Source of the DNA: Rhyzopertha dominica
Taxonomy: Eukaryota > Arthropoda > Insecta > Coleoptera > Bostrichidae
DNA length: 64,000 bases
Reading direction: 5' to 3'
Assembly: GCA_025024175.1 (NCBI GenBank)
Contig: QCXZ01000053.1
Span: forward strand, 11,160,001-11,224,000
Shown here: positions 35,683-47,986 of the stretch, piece after piece
Position numbering within the stretch: position 1 is the first letter of the stretch
Layout of the letters: each line of letters opens with the position of its first letter
Position numbers and translations under genes: made by a program
The notes under the pieces: generated by a model
Told to the model about the DNA's origin: nothing
The model's input: only the letters and a program-made list of their open reading frames with translations
Database searches by the model: none

Positions 35683-36826
35683 TACAGGGTGTCCCATTTT
35701 CGTTGTAATTGTAGGGTATCTCGGTAATTATTAATGCTAGAGGGTTGCGGTTTCGACATTACTGTATTTTCAACAGTACCGTCGCGAATTTTGTATCGTC
35801 TTTTGTTTTAAAGCCATAGCCAACTTTTGGAAAATATTTATCCAGTTCTTAATTTCTCGCTTGGGTACGTAAATACAAAAAAAAGCTGTAAAGACATTTT
35901 TTATAGATTCTTTATGGATTCTAAATATCCAGTGCCGTTCCCCGTAATTTTTAGGAGGTCACATGTTTGATATATAACACAAACTTGCATTTTTTTAAAT
36001 AGAAACCACAGTTGGCTTTGCTATGGTTGAAAGGCCTATTTTTTCTGATTAAAAAAATTAACATTGTAAGGTTTATTTTTACCAACTTTGTAATTATTCA
36101 AATTTTTTAAAATAATTTAATCATATTTTACGTTTACATCCAGGAGGCTATGGGATAAGAAAATTCACGATATAATTTATATTATTAAGTAAAAATTTTA
36201 ATCCTTTAAAAATAATATATGCATATTTGATTACATACATAAGACTCCTAAGAGCGCTCATGCATTTTTTTAATGGATAATCGAGGAGGCCATGTAACTA
36301 ATGAAAATGATTGTTTATTTGGAGATAAGTACCTATGTATTGTTTATCATCAAATATTTACAACCATTTTGACGAAAAACGTAAAATCTCATTAAATTAT
36401 TACAAAAATTGGAATGATACCAAAATTAGTAAACATAAACCTAACAATGTATACATTTTCTTAATCACAAAAAATAGTTCTTATCAACCATAGCAAAGTC
36501 AACTATGGTTTCCATTTAAAAAAATGCAAGTTTGTGTTACATCTCAATAATGTGACCCTCTAAAAAAATTCTGAGTACGCCACTGAATTCAGAATAAAAA
36601 TATCTATCAAAAATGTCTTTACTGTTTTCTTGTGTCTACATAGGCAATTGAGATATTGAGAACTGAAGAAATGTTACATTTTCCAAAAGTTGGCTATGGC
36701 TTTAAAACAAAAGATACAAAAATGGCGACGGTACAGCTGAATTCAGAACAAAAAAGTAATACAGTAATGTAGCATTAATAGTTACCAAGATACCCTACAA
36801 TTACAACGAAAATGGGACACCCTCTT
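35683..36826. mobile_element. Long palindromic element (CAGGGTGTCCC ends)
   Basis: The left end TACAGGGTGTCCCATTTTCG faces CGAAAATGGGACACCCT at the right. Arms pair across most of the 1.1 kb (for example AGCCATAGCCAACTTTTGG against CCAAAAGTTGGCTATGGCT, and GCTATGGTTG against CAACCATAGC). The centre lies near 36220-36260. Non-coding. A fragment of one arm occurs at 20075. Confidence 0.88.
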
Positions 36827-38169
36827 CAGGTATGCTGTAACTGAACTCTAATAAGCGTCCTTCCATAGTTTTGATAGTTCTTACCATATCATTAATACAA
36901 AGAAGGAGTTTTTACACACGTCACTTTGTGAATAGGCCGGCGGGGTCCGGAAGAAATAAATTAAAGTTGATTGAAATTCATTGTGACGGCGAATACGGTT
37001 CTACCTTGTTTAGGAATACAATACCACATTTCCTTATTCTTGTGGTTTAATAGACTTTTCTGTCTACAATATCGCCGTGGCTTAGGTTTCTTTTTATTTA
37101 GCGGTCGGGTTTAATCAGAGATAAAGTTAGAAAACGTGCTAAAATAAATTGTTTGTAAATTTGTTGGGAGCTACCCCTTGCGTTTGCAAGTGGTACTAAC
37201 TTAAAGAAACTAAAAAAGAGATATTGAGGTAATACTGGCATTGTTACATCATTAGCAGTACCGGGAAACGTGTAATGTATGGTGGTCGCATGGATTGCTT
37301 CAAGCTAAAAAAGTGAATATGCTAATTTGGTGGGTTGAAAGTTCTCTTGGGAATATCATTCGAAGAAGAAGTCGACTTGCTTTGTATTCCATTAGATCTT
37401 ATACGAAACGAACTACATGTTTTCTGATGCTAAGCGAACTGTATTTCGTTATATTGTTTTCAGCAAGAAACGTAATTGCGTTTTGTGGAACTTCTTCCTC
37501 TGTACACGTAGTTATAGAGTGTGTGAATTATTCTTGTTGTTCACATTCATTCATCGATGATGATATATGAGGATGGGGGCAGANGTAAATAATTAGATGT
37601 TGATTTGTTGACGTNTTGGAACCTTTACTTTCAGTTTCGCAAAGCTAAAAACTAAATGTCATATATATACCTGCATATTATATTACTTAACTATTAAGAT
37701 CGCAGCTTATCATCATAAATTATGAGTTGAGTTCCTATCAGCGAAGCAATTAAAGTTAAAAATCTTAAATGTATTTTTTATTTTTTTGTTAGAAGTGTGT
37801 TGGTAATGGATTTCCACCAAAAACTTACTGTCTTAAAAAACGCACAAAAATGTGTAATCTTACCACGTCGTTACTACAAAGTCCTGTGTCATCAACATTT
37901 ATTTCAACTAAAAAAAGTCATTTGAATTTGCAGATATAACCAAAGATATTGCTCCTGGTATTTTACAAACATAAATCTGTTACTCATATTTAACCGTCGA
38001 AGTCCCTTTAATTTGTTGCTGAAACCTTTCGGCACAAAAAATATGAATTTTGTTTCTTCTACGTTTGCAGGTGAATATAAGCTGTTTCATGGAAATAAAT
38101 TGAAATTGGAAAAGACAATACATGCATGGTTTTATTTTCGAACTTGGGATATTGGAATGTTTCTGACAT
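36827..38169. other. Unassigned DNA
   Basis: The open frame 37295-37570 (91 codons) and the start of the frame at 38013 have no recognisable domain. Two N bases lie near 37585 and 37615. No repeat ends. Confidence 0.3.
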
Positions 38170-38275
38170 GTTGTTTTCCGGGCTGGNTCCCACGTTGGTT
38201 ATTAGACCTTGACGTTTCGACACTCATGTCGGTGTCTTCTTCAGAAGTAGCCCTGAAACTGGAATGTTTCTGTTA
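38170..38275 (+). mobile_element. Penelope-like tail fragment
   Basis: GACGTTTCGACACTCATGTC followed by GGTGTCTTCTTCAGAAGTAG is the characteristic tail or pseudo-LTR word of Penelope-like elements (compare GGGCGAAACGTCG at 18215). Only about 100 bases remain and no protein part is visible. Confidence 0.55.
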
Positions 38276-38344
38276 AAATTAGTAGAAAACCATCAGTACT
38301 ACAGTTTATATTGGAGAACTTCAGCTTCTAAATTTATTTGTACT

Positions 38345-38480
38345 TTTGAGCAAATGACTGGACAATCGCCAATGTTAGTTTTTGTACTTACAGGCTGTAC
38401 CGGACAACATCGCTAGATGATTCTACCGTTTTTACAAAATGAGCCCCAAATTGCGGTGTAAAACGTGTCCACGTGAGAAA
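38345..38480 (+). repeat. Unclassified dispersed repeat, copy 2
   Basis: Second copy of the repeat at 27880-28030, same orientation and same block order, diverged. It ends about 15 bases before the palindromic element at 38495. Confidence 0.6.
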
Positions 38481-38618
38481 TTTAAATTTGTATATACAGG
38501 GTGTCCAGAGCTAGCGTAATTCCTTTATAGCTCTGTTGGATTTGAAGGTACTCAAAAACTTTTTAAACAAAACCGTAATCAAATTATCTCCTTTACATTT
38601 TAAAATTAATTTCACATA

Positions 38619-40645
38619 TACAGGGTGTCCCAAATTTCCTGGACAGCCACCAACTTTATTTTTTTAAACGGAACACCTTGTATATTTTTGCATTTTTGAC
38701 TTCTTTGTCAAAAATGAAGGTAAGTTTATTAACCATACATGTGGTCTGTCTTGTGCCGTTTTGGAGATATCTTAATTTTTTTGTTAAATTTGACATTTGC
38801 AGTGCGCCCGAAAAAACTCGAAATCTCTGAAACTAAAAACATTAGAAGACTGCGGTTTTTTTCGTTAAATAGGGCATAAAATGGACTTTATTTTCGATAT
38901 CAATTAATTTAGTTGAACTGAAATGGTTACCTAAAAAGAAAATTAGAATTTTGAAATATTTGATCATGGATAACTTGATTTTTTTAAATAGAACGGTATA
39001 TTTTTATTTTCATTATCAGAACCGTAATTTAAGTCTCTTTCGATTTTATTAAGGTATATTAGAGTCTATCTCTTACAGTTTTGTAAATATTTGCTATTTT
39101 CTAACTTTTTGGTGGAATTACCTAAAACCCGTAATTAACGAAGAAAATGAATTTCTGGTTTTGGCTTCTGTGCAAGAAAATCCACTTACAAGCACAAGAG
39201 AATAAAGTCGCTTAACTGAAATTAGTAAAGCGTCAGTGCATGTGATATTAAAGAAATACAATTACCATCCTTATCATACCCAGGTACATCAAGAACTTCG
39301 TCAAAGGGATCATGCTGTGAGAATGGAATTTTGTCAGTGGGCTCTAAACCAATTAAACGAAGATGAAGACTTTTTTAAATATGTGATGTTCTGTGATGAG
39401 TCAACTTTCCACTAAAACGGATTCCTTAACACTCACAATTTTCATTATTATGACACAGTAAACCCTCGTCGTACTCAAAATATTTACTCCCAGTACCGTT
39501 GGTCCTTAAACATTTGGGGAGGAGTTCTCGGAAATCATGTGATCGGACCATTTTTCTTTCATAGGCCTCTAACGGGAAGGACATATGTTGAGTTTTTACA
39601 GAAACAGCGTATGTGATTACTGCAAGACGGTGCACCTGCGCATGGAACAATAGATGTTCGCAATCATTTGGATGCAGTGTTTCCACACCGTTGGATTGGA
39701 ATAGGAGGGGAAGTTAATGGCCCCGCTAGATTCCCTGATTTCACACCGTGCGATTTCTTTTTATGGGGATATGTTAAAAACAAAGTTTATGCAGATCCAC
39801 CAGCTACAGTGCAGAATATGCAAGAAAGGGTCATTGCGGCATTCAGAACAGTCACCGGAAATACTAGCCAATGTTGAAGATTCTTTCAAAACAAGATAAG
39901 GATGTGCATTCAACAAAATGGCGGACATTTCAAACACCTTTCGTAATGTTTATTTTTTATGTAAAGTTATGTTAATTTAATTGTAAAAAACATATTTATT
40001 ATTAATAATATTAGTCCAAATTGTAAAAGAATTAAATTTTGCTTCTGATGACAAAAAGCAAAACTAAAACACAAAAATTATTAACGTTTTTGTTTTAAAG
40101 ATGCACGAAAAAATTTTCAAAGCCTTCTTAGACTTTAACATTGTGTAATTCCACCAAAAAGTTAGAAAATAGCAAATATTTACAAAACCGTAAGAGATAG
40201 ACCCTAATATACCTTAATATAATCGAATGGTATTTAAATTATGGTTCTGATAGTGAAAATAAAAATATACCGTTCTATTTAAAAAAATCAAGTTATCCAT
40301 GATCAAATATTTCAAAATTCTAATTTTCTTTTTAGGTAACCATTTCAGTTCAACTAAATTAATTAATATCGAAAATAAAGTCCATTTTATGCCCTATTTA
40401 ACGAAAAAACCGCAGTCTTCTAATGTTTTTAGTTTCAGAGATTGCGAGCTTTTTCGGGCGCACTGCAAATGTCAAATTTTACAAAAAAATTACAATATCT
40501 ACAAAACGGCACAGGATAGACCACATGTGTTGTTAACTAACTGACCTTTATTTTTGATAAGGAATTCAAAAATGCAAAATATACTGGGTGTTCCGTTTAA
40601 AAAAATAAAGTTGGTGGCTGTCCAGGAAATTTGGGACGCCCTGTA
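38619..40645 (+). mobile_element. DD41D Tc1/mariner-like transposon with very long TIRs
   Basis: TACAGGGTGTCCCAAATTTC at the left faces the inverse at the right, with inverted repeats of roughly 500 bases each (38619-39124 and 40147-40645). They include TTATTTTCGATATCAATTAA against TTAATTAATATCGAAAATAA and the GCAAATATTTACAAAACCG word against its inverse. TA flanks both sides. The single-copy interior holds a degenerate transposase on the + strand. Confidence 0.88.
39165..39960 (+). pseudogene. DD41D transposase, degenerate
   Basis: Readable in changing frames: ISKASVHVILKKYNYHPYHT, RRD-like QRDHAVRMEFCQWAL, first Asp in YVMFCDESTFH, then YRWSLNIWGGVLGNHVIGPF, PLTGRTYVEFLQK, second Asp in LLQDGAPAH and third in FTPCDFFLWG. 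There are 41 residues between the second and third Asp, the DD41D arrangement described for rosa/Visitor-type Tc1/mariner elements. Stops after STFH and after QKQRM and at least one frameshift break it. The N-terminal helix-turn-helix region is largely missing. Confidence 0.85.
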
Positions 40646-40769
40646 TATGTGAAAATAATTTTAAAATGTAAAGGAGATAATTTGATTACGGTTTTGTTTA
40701 AAAAGTTTTTGAGTATCTTCAAATCCAACAGAGCTATAAAGGAATTACGCTAGCTCTGGACACCCTGTA

Positions 40770-41619
40770 TAGTATCATTAGTACTGATATTGATAAAACA
40801 TAACCTAAGCGATTGAAATCAGTTATTTATCTTTAACTATTAAAGATGATTTATTCTGTGTAACACATGAAGAAACTTTCTGATGTCAATATACCTGAGA
40901 CAAGTTTATATGGTTATACAATCCAATTTGTGTGTGAGCAGGGATTTGTTGAGTTGGTTGTGAATATAAAACTCAGTTTCCTGGACTTCAATCCTTAAAA
41001 TTTGACAACCATTCAGTAACCATTAATCATCCCACAAATTTTTGAGGATATTATTTGTACAAATGAGAAATATCACAACCTACGTTTTAGCTTAATTTGG
41101 CAATATTATTGAGAGGCTGAAATTACATTTTTTTTCTCCGACAGGAAAGAAAACGATCATACAAAAGGTTTACGTTTGAAGTGTAAAAATCACCAGCTTT
41201 CTTTTTGATGACATTTTAAAATAATATTAACAATAAATTAGAAGCCATAAAAGGCTCAAACTCTTTATCAAATCATTTCTTGGGACGCTAAAACTTTTTG
41301 GTTCTCAGTTTTGCCAAAACATTCCTTCAGAGATATTTTGAAAACTATCTTTTACTGGTTTCTTTGACGATTGCATTTGAGATTAGAGTCACTTTTAAGA
41401 TGAAGGTATAAAGTGAAGCACTTTAAGAAAAGTTTGACGTCCAAAATGAAATGCATTTTAATCGCAATACAGTATTTGCATAAAATGTGTACAGAAACAT
41501 CGATTATAGAAATTCTGTCGCTGATACTCCATACAAAGCTGACAATCTGTTCAAAAATAATATTGAAAGTTAATCACAGACTATATTCATGTATCAGTGG
41601 TAAATATCATACTTTAGCT
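40770..41619. other. AT-rich DNA, nothing recognised
   Basis: The frame at 41413-41703 overlaps the tandem repeat that follows and has no known motif. Confidence 0.3.
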
Positions 41620-42075
41620 AAGTACGGTCCTAGCCTTAATCAAAATTTGAATACAGCATCAAAAATCACGTTCAGCGCGCAAAATCGATTTTTGTACCTT
41701 TAGGCAAGTACCATAGTGCATGTCCATCATAATCTTATTCCAAGTTTGACATTATATCGTCATACTTAGCATCAAAAATCACGCCTAACGACATCCATGA
41801 AGCAAAAACAATGTTTGTTACTTTAGGTAAGTACTATGGTACAAGTCCATTATAGTCTTATTAATCCAAATTTGAAATGCACCATCATACTCATCAACAT
41901 CAAAAATCGATTTTTGCACCTTTAGGGAAGTGCCGTGGTGCATTTCCGTCATAGTCTTAATCCAAATTTGACACCTATCATCATACTTCGCATCAAAAAT
42001 CACTTTCAACTACACCCATGAAGCAAATTGGAATTTTCGCACTTTTAAGTACCGTGGTGCATGCCCGGCATGGTC
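41620..42075. repeat. Degenerate tandem array of a ~110-120-bp unit
   Basis: About four units share CACCTTTAGGGAAGTGCCGT, GGTGCATTTCCGTCATAGTC, TTAATCCAAATTTGACA, ATCATACTTCGCATCAAAAA and CACCCATGAAGCAAA, starting near 41580, 41697, 41817 and 41922, with a last partial unit from about 42035. Strongly diverged; non-coding. Confidence 0.8.
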
Positions 42076-42507
42076 TTACTCCGAATATGTTATGCATTTT
42101 CTCAAATTTTCACAGAAAAGATGCATCGCATCTACAATTTTGAAAATGGTGTCTTTTCTCGTAACGTCACCTTTAATTTGGGCCCAGATTAGTTTGAGCT
42201 CTTGCCATTTCATCCACAATACTCAAAAACACTCACATGCGGTACAGCCTCGTGGACTTTTACCAAGATAATAAGAGGAACCATATCTTATTCATAAACA
42301 ACTCATTTGCTTGTGACCAAGCTGAATGAATGTTAATCTTCTTTGATACAGATTTCTGAATCTTCTCTAACAGTGAAGCATTATCCATAACAATGAATAA
42401 ATTATTATCAAATGTTGGTAGTATATTTGTGAACTACCAGTCATTGTATCTCTTCATTGTAATTATCAGTCAAATCAAATGTCAGTAACTCATTTTCAGC
42501 GAATCGT

Positions 42508-43250
42508 AATGGGGTATAAGACACTTTTCTGGAAAAATATGTTTTGTGAAGCTAAAGGTATACTAACGCTAATTCCAAAATATTTCTTTCGTCTGTGGAG
42601 TTTTAATGCCCTAAAAAATTATTGTAAATTGGCGGGAGACAACGCCCCTTTTTAAACGCGGCCAGTACATACGTCATCATGACGTATGTACTGGTCGAAC
42701 GTTTGACAACAGAGACAGGCAATCAGCTGACGGACATGCCCGTAACCAATGACAAATGACAGCATGACAGTGAAAGACAAAAGTGCACGTGTTTGTGTTT
42801 GGTTATGTATAGTACTCGCAGATTTTGCTATTTCTTATTTGATGTTGTGATCAATACGCGATAAGCTGTTCGAATCAATCTTTATGATTCCTGATGATAT
42901 TTTGCCTACAAACTGAGAAATGGTATTAATACATCCAGTTTTCGACAACTCTAAAGTACCCATTAGTTTAGGTTATGTTTACATAAACATACGATCATGT
43001 AAATAAACTTGGCAAGGACATGCAATGATGCCAAGTGTGCAACAGACTGAATACGATTGGCTGAAAAGAAGCGCGAATTCGGCAAGTCATTGAAACCAGG
43101 ACGGACGGACCCTTCAGATTTGTAATTGTTATAAACTATTCGTATGTAATTTTTTTAAATAACTGATGGTTGTATTAGGATAGTAGAGCAAAATAGAAAC
43201 ATTGTAAGTGATTGTCTTGTTCAGTTTCAATAGTTGTCTTATACCCCATT
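42508..43250. mobile_element. Non-autonomous TIR element with a perfect 33-bp internal palindrome
   Basis: AATGGGGTATAAGACA at 42508 faces its inverse TGTCTTATACCCCATT ending at 43250, giving an element of 743 bases. Inside, 42662-42694 is a perfect inverted repeat, CCAGTACATACGTCAT, one C, and the inverse, carrying two TGACGT (CRE-like) cores. No coding frame was found. The TIRs do not match the other families in this window. Confidence 0.75.
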
Positions 43251-44480
43251 CATAGCAAATAAGGAGAATAATAAGTCGTTTGCTCTTGTCTGATTGATTA
43301 GCCAGTCTCCTAGAAACCCCTCGGATAAAAGTTGGAGAGGCATTATTACAATTACAGTAGTGTTAGTCTAAACTTTATTGCTTATATGACCCGCATTGAC
43401 TACCATGCAAGTAATGTATACATGTAGTTGCTACGTTCGATCTTTAGGCTAACAGGACTCTGTATGCACGTATTACTTATGTTTAGGACCAGTGCATATA
43501 TAAGGTACCGCAACTGTAGTCTCAGGTTTGATCCTGGAACACAAAAGACGTAATGATACATTTTCTTACGGTGCAAACGAAAGATGGGGTAGCAAGTAAT
43601 GGTGGATTCCAACTTTGCCTATCAACCATCGTTGTCAAATCTCGCAGTACAGAAATTGAATTATGAGAAACAGTATGGAAAACGTCGCAACCGTTGTCCC
43701 TACCTTTCAAGATACAGTGACCTTACTTATGGTGACTTCACAATGACTTTGACATCGTACCTTATCACTAATGCCGATTCCGTAACACCTTAATTAAATC
43801 GTTTATCTGTTTTTAACCTCGATCAATGTTAATTATTATTAGTCGACAGTTTTGTTTTGTTACGTGAATTGGTGATTTTAAAATGAAAAAGTCAGTAACA
43901 GTAATCATTAATCATGTGATTGTAATGAAAAACTGTGAGCAAGTGTATTGCTTCTTTTGGTTTATAAAATTATACTAATTAAAAAGTTAAAAGTTTTTCT
44001 GATTATTTCTTTTAAAGTTTTTATACCACTTATCAAAAATTTTTTTCACAATCAACCTCATGAGGTGTAGTAACGACAATACAATTTGCGTCAGTTTAGA
44101 TATATGTATTTTGAAAAATATCTAGGTTTGAAATATCTTTTACTTTTGGTATTTTCAACCAAAACTCTTCTAAGCTTAAATATTGTAAATTAGATTTTTC
44201 TTTCCCTTAAAAATAATATGTTCCTAAATGTTGCTCACTTTATGTCGCTTCAACGTTTATAATCACATTTTGTACACTTATTGTCAGTTCTGTTTGTTAG
44301 CTGTTTGAGTGGTCTGTAAAACGATGTAAGGAGGTCCTAATTTTTCTCGAAAACCTTACATAACGATGACTTAAAAAAAATCATCCTCTACATCCCTACT
44401 TTGAGAAATAATCCCCACGAGTGAGGACAAATTCTTAGGTCTGGTAACACTGGTAACCAATTATCAGAGCAAAATTGCCT
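43251..44480. other. Unassigned DNA
   Basis: Short open frames only (43400-43793) without known motif. No paired repeats. Confidence 0.3.
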
Positions 44481-45770
44481 AATTGGGTATTATCACTTTT
44501 TTTGAAAATTACGTAAAATGAATCTTGAAGTGCAAATATACCCCATGTTAAAAAAAATATTTGTAGGTAGAGAATTTCAGGTCTGAAATTCGTATCTTAG
44601 GAGTCACCACCAAAACGCTTCTATCCAAGGTCATTCAACTCGTGACGTCAAGTGTCATGTAAACATTACCGAGGAGCGTGCTGTTTAATGGTGTAGCATC
44701 ATTCTTGTCTTGGAAAAGCTTTTGTGTGGTGTTTATTGAAAGGACGGTGCAAGAGGTAGCACCAAAAAGTAATTTATGTAGTATTACAGGGATCTATTAT
44801 GTATTGAAAACAAAACAACTATTGTTTTGTACATGGTTATAAAAGCATTTCAGTCAGTACAGCTAACAAAATTTTTGTAACCGTTCCTCGAGATTATCAA
44901 CGTATGAAAAAATTGTTTAAGGCCCCTAGACGCGATATGCCGAAATCGCAAAGTTTGTTTTTCTGCTGTGAAGATCACCTTAATTCTTACTGTAAGTTTT
45001 ATTATTCTTTTTAAGGTTATAAGTGTTTACCATTCAGTTTCCATTTTGTTATAGCTTGAAGAGGATATGAAAAATTATATGCGTTTTATGTTGATAGAGG
45101 GAAATATTATAATAAAGAACGACGTTGTTCCCCATATATTCGACTGTTAGCCAGACAGGAAACGAGCCGCAAGAGCCCCGAAAATAAATGGCAATTTATA
45201 TTTATTCTGAGGTCTAAAATAAATGTCAAGTTTTTGGTAGATTTTTGATTCTTACACTTTTATGTTTACAAATAGTATGTTTCCAACACTGTGATCAAAT
45301 TATCAATGCTGCGTTAATTTGATAAAAAGTTCACTTCTGCTGTTGCTTTCTTGCTTTTACGTTCCTGATCTCCGCCACGTTGAACCGCTCGTCGCTGTAC
45401 ACAAATTCCATAACAATGAACATGCCTTCAGAAGTCATAACTCATAATTATTTCACTTTTTCTTGGCGTATTTTAATTCGCTCGTCACAAAATGAACGCA
45501 AACAACAAACTGATAAATTGACGGGCTGAGACTGACGCGTGACGCGCTGACCCCTGATGTAAACAAGCGGCCATTTACAAGACACCTGACGTCACGGACA
45601 ATATGTTCGCGTTTCGGCGGTCCCTTTAAATATTCACATTTTTAATATTAAAAATACACCTTACGATCCATTTTTTCGAATTTATAGGCTGTCCCAGCTG
45701 TTTTGTGTATTAGATGCTAGCTATTAATATGCAATTTAATAAAATATAAATACATGGCAAATACTCAATT
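44481..45770 (+). mobile_element. THAP-bearing TIR element, copy B
   Basis: Left end AATTGGGTATTATCAC, right end GGCAAATACTCAATT. Collinear with copy C (50031) throughout, and with copy A (14115) in reverse orientation. Contains the subterminal blocks CCACCAAAACGCTTC and GCGTTTCGGCGGTCCC. Confidence 0.85.
44815..45175 (+). pseudogene. THAP zinc-finger exons, copy B
   Basis: First exon: CFVHGYKSISVSTANKIF, VTVPRDYQRMKKLFKAP, SQSLFFCCEDHLNSY. An intron-like stretch from GTAAGTTTTATT to TTTTGTTATAG follows, then LEEDMKNYMRFMLIEGN, IIIKNDVVPHIFDC, a stop, PDRKRAARAP. The second part is what follows the THAP domain in related insect proteins. The phase of the intron would need repair and the second zinc Cys is Tyr, so this is a remnant. 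It is the most complete version of the exon pair in the window together with copy C. Confidence 0.7.
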
Positions 45771-47220
45771 GTTCGCAGATAAAGGCGATGTTGTCCAACA
45801 TACCTAATAAAACTACACTGGTGTATTTGTGAACCGTGCAATAACGAATTTTCTGACAGAACAAAGTTATACCACCAATAATAACAGTCCATGTGTGGAA
45901 CCCTGAGGAACATTATATTATTTTTGCTTTCATAGCCGTACCGAACTATTTGCTTACTGTTGCTCAAAAAGTTACTCATTAACGTGATGCAACACTAACT
46001 GAAAATTGGAAATGGCAGCCAGTGCGCGTAAATGTATTATTGTTAGTATACCTAAAGAACTAATAAGTATAGCCTTTTGAGAAATTGCGGTCCATTTAAA
46101 GCAAGCGCAAAATAAGTAGGTGTTGAAAACGAAAACAGTGGTAATTAAATTAATGGAAGAGAGAGTCAACTAACGTAGAAACACAGAAAGCCTTCTGGCA
46201 CATGCCAGGTCGAAAGTTCATTGCTTTCACATCTTATTTAAATTCCGTCGCAAGTGCTAACCGAGAATAAAATATATTGTTACGACTATACTAATTGAAC
46301 TTCAACTAAAACTGTTCGCCTCCGACCAGAGCCAGTCGATTCTGGTCCGCCACTCATCTTTTATAATGTCCGGAAATTCATCGCTCGCTGCATGAAAAAA
46401 AAACATAGGGTCCCATGTATAAGCCGGGCATATCGTCTAATACGGGTCTGTGGTCTTATCAACGTCATAATTAAGAGCGCTATTGTGTTTAACATGCGTG
46501 GCTGGATGAGAAACCGAAGGGGTTTTCGTGCTGAAGTTAGACCGAAGAAGGCCTTGACATGTGAGAAGATATTGCAGGTAATTTGGGGATCGGTATAAAA
46601 GTAACATAGAGCGATCAGCTGAGTTAGTTTCCGGTTGGCTAGTGGAAATTGTTACTCGCACCGCTCCACAGTGCTCCACCATAGCTCCCAGGGACCACTT
46701 TTTTAGATCGATTTGAGCTAAAATATTTATATTAGAATTTTTTTCTTAAATAATATTCTCATTACTTAAGATCGTAAGCGTCTATTGGGGGACACTATAC
46801 ACAAGGAAACGATATCCGCGTATTAGCAGCTCTCCCTCGCACAGTTCTGACGTCACGCTTTAGCGCAAACTGCAAATTACAATATTCTTACAAGAGTTTT
46901 TGACACTTAAATCGCCGTATCTCTTTAAAAATGCAGCTAGGGAGGTAATTTTTTTTAACAAAATGAACATATGTGTTCTCTTACCAAAATGGTGACTCTT
47001 TTTCCTTTTTTCCTCTTTTATCCAGTTCAGTTCAATTTTGTAATTTTAATTTCAAAAATGTTTAACTTTATCATGAAATCATACAACTTAAGTTCTATTT
47101 ATAAGTACTCTAACTATGGCTCGTTAATTTCATCATTTGTTATTTCACCAGTGGTGATGACATAATTTTTAATTGTATTAAAGCATTAATTTTATGTAAT
47201 TTTCCGCCTGAGGGTGGCTG
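45771..47220. other. Unassigned DNA with a TATA-like promoter motif
   Basis: At 46588 GATCGGTATAAAAGTAACAT is followed about 25 bases later by GATCAGCTGAGTTAG, a TATA plus initiator-like arrangement on the + strand, possibly from an LTR or an alternative promoter. No matching LTR boundaries and no protein were found. 46392-46682 is GC-richer than its flanks. Confidence 0.3.
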
Positions 47221-47225
47221 TTTAT

Positions 47226-47965
47226 TACTTCCACATCCAACGAATGGGAAGTATTGTATCGAGAAAAAAAATTCAAAAATTTGTATTTGCTCATTCGCTT
47301 TAAAATGGTCAAAAACGCAAAAAACAAAATTTAAGCAAAAACAAATTTCTTGTCTGTGCGTCTGTGGTTTTGTTTGTGGACATGATAACTTTCGAACTTG
47401 AAATTTGGCAAACGTATAAATCTCAACTATAAGCGACCTATTGTTTGTGGGGTAAGTAGGGTATCGGGAAGGGGGGGGGGTAACTAATTTTTTTGCAAAT
47501 TTTTATTATTTTTCGTTTTAGTATGTGATTAGTAGCATAACTGCGAGTATGCGGTAGTTCCTAAATATCTCCGAATATATTGAATATATCCAAAAAATGA
47601 AAATACCATCAGATAGGAAATAAAATTTCTCACACAGTGTGAAAAAAATTTTGAAATATTTCCAAAAAACCTATTTTGGACCCTGCTCGTACGATTTTTT
47701 TTTAAATTTTGGCAATATATAGAAAAAAGATTTTTGATCAGAAAGCACTCTTGTAATTAATAATTTTCGAGTTAATTGAAAAAAAACAGATTTTAAAAAT
47801 TTATATATTTTTGCTAATATAACGAGGACTTAGAAAAAATGTGTACCTAGAGAGAAAAAATGCTCAAAACCTGATTACTGATCGTATAGTATAAGAAATA
47901 AAAACGTAAATGTCATTTTGACAATTGGATGTGGAAGTATTGATTCAATTTGCAGCGGTTTTATA
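47226..47965 (-). mobile_element. Miniature TIR element, family A, copy 4 (inverted)
   Basis: TACTTCCACATCCAACG at 47226, inverse TTGGATGTGGAAGTA ending 47939, and the extra outer block (inverse of AAACCGCTGCAAATTGAATC) to about 47965. The CA-rich word is present only in short form (GTGCGTCTGTGGTTTTG near 47356). A G-run (GGGGGGGGG) lies at 47472. Confidence 0.9.
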
Positions 47966-47986
47966 ACTTGTTTCGGCTGAAACATA

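Larger units (their letters stand above)
38495..40769. mobile_element. Split palindromic MITE, outer element
   Basis: Two 124-base flanks (38495-38618 and 40646-40769) are inverse copies: TACAGGGTGTCCAGAGCTAG at the left and CTAGCTCTGGACACCCTGTA at the right. Together, without the inner insertion, they make a palindrome of about 250 bases with centre CACATATATATGTG. The insertion of the DD41D element sits exactly at that centre. Confidence 0.85.

Noticed and set aside
38040..38090. Acceptor/donor-like TCTACGTTTGCAG|GTGAAT as a second recursive-splice candidate
   Set aside because: The donor GTGAAT is weak and the site lies in an open frame without other support. Not kept as a feature.
46570..46590. 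ATATTGCAG|GTAATT as a recursive-splice candidate
   Set aside because: No pyrimidine tract precedes the AG.
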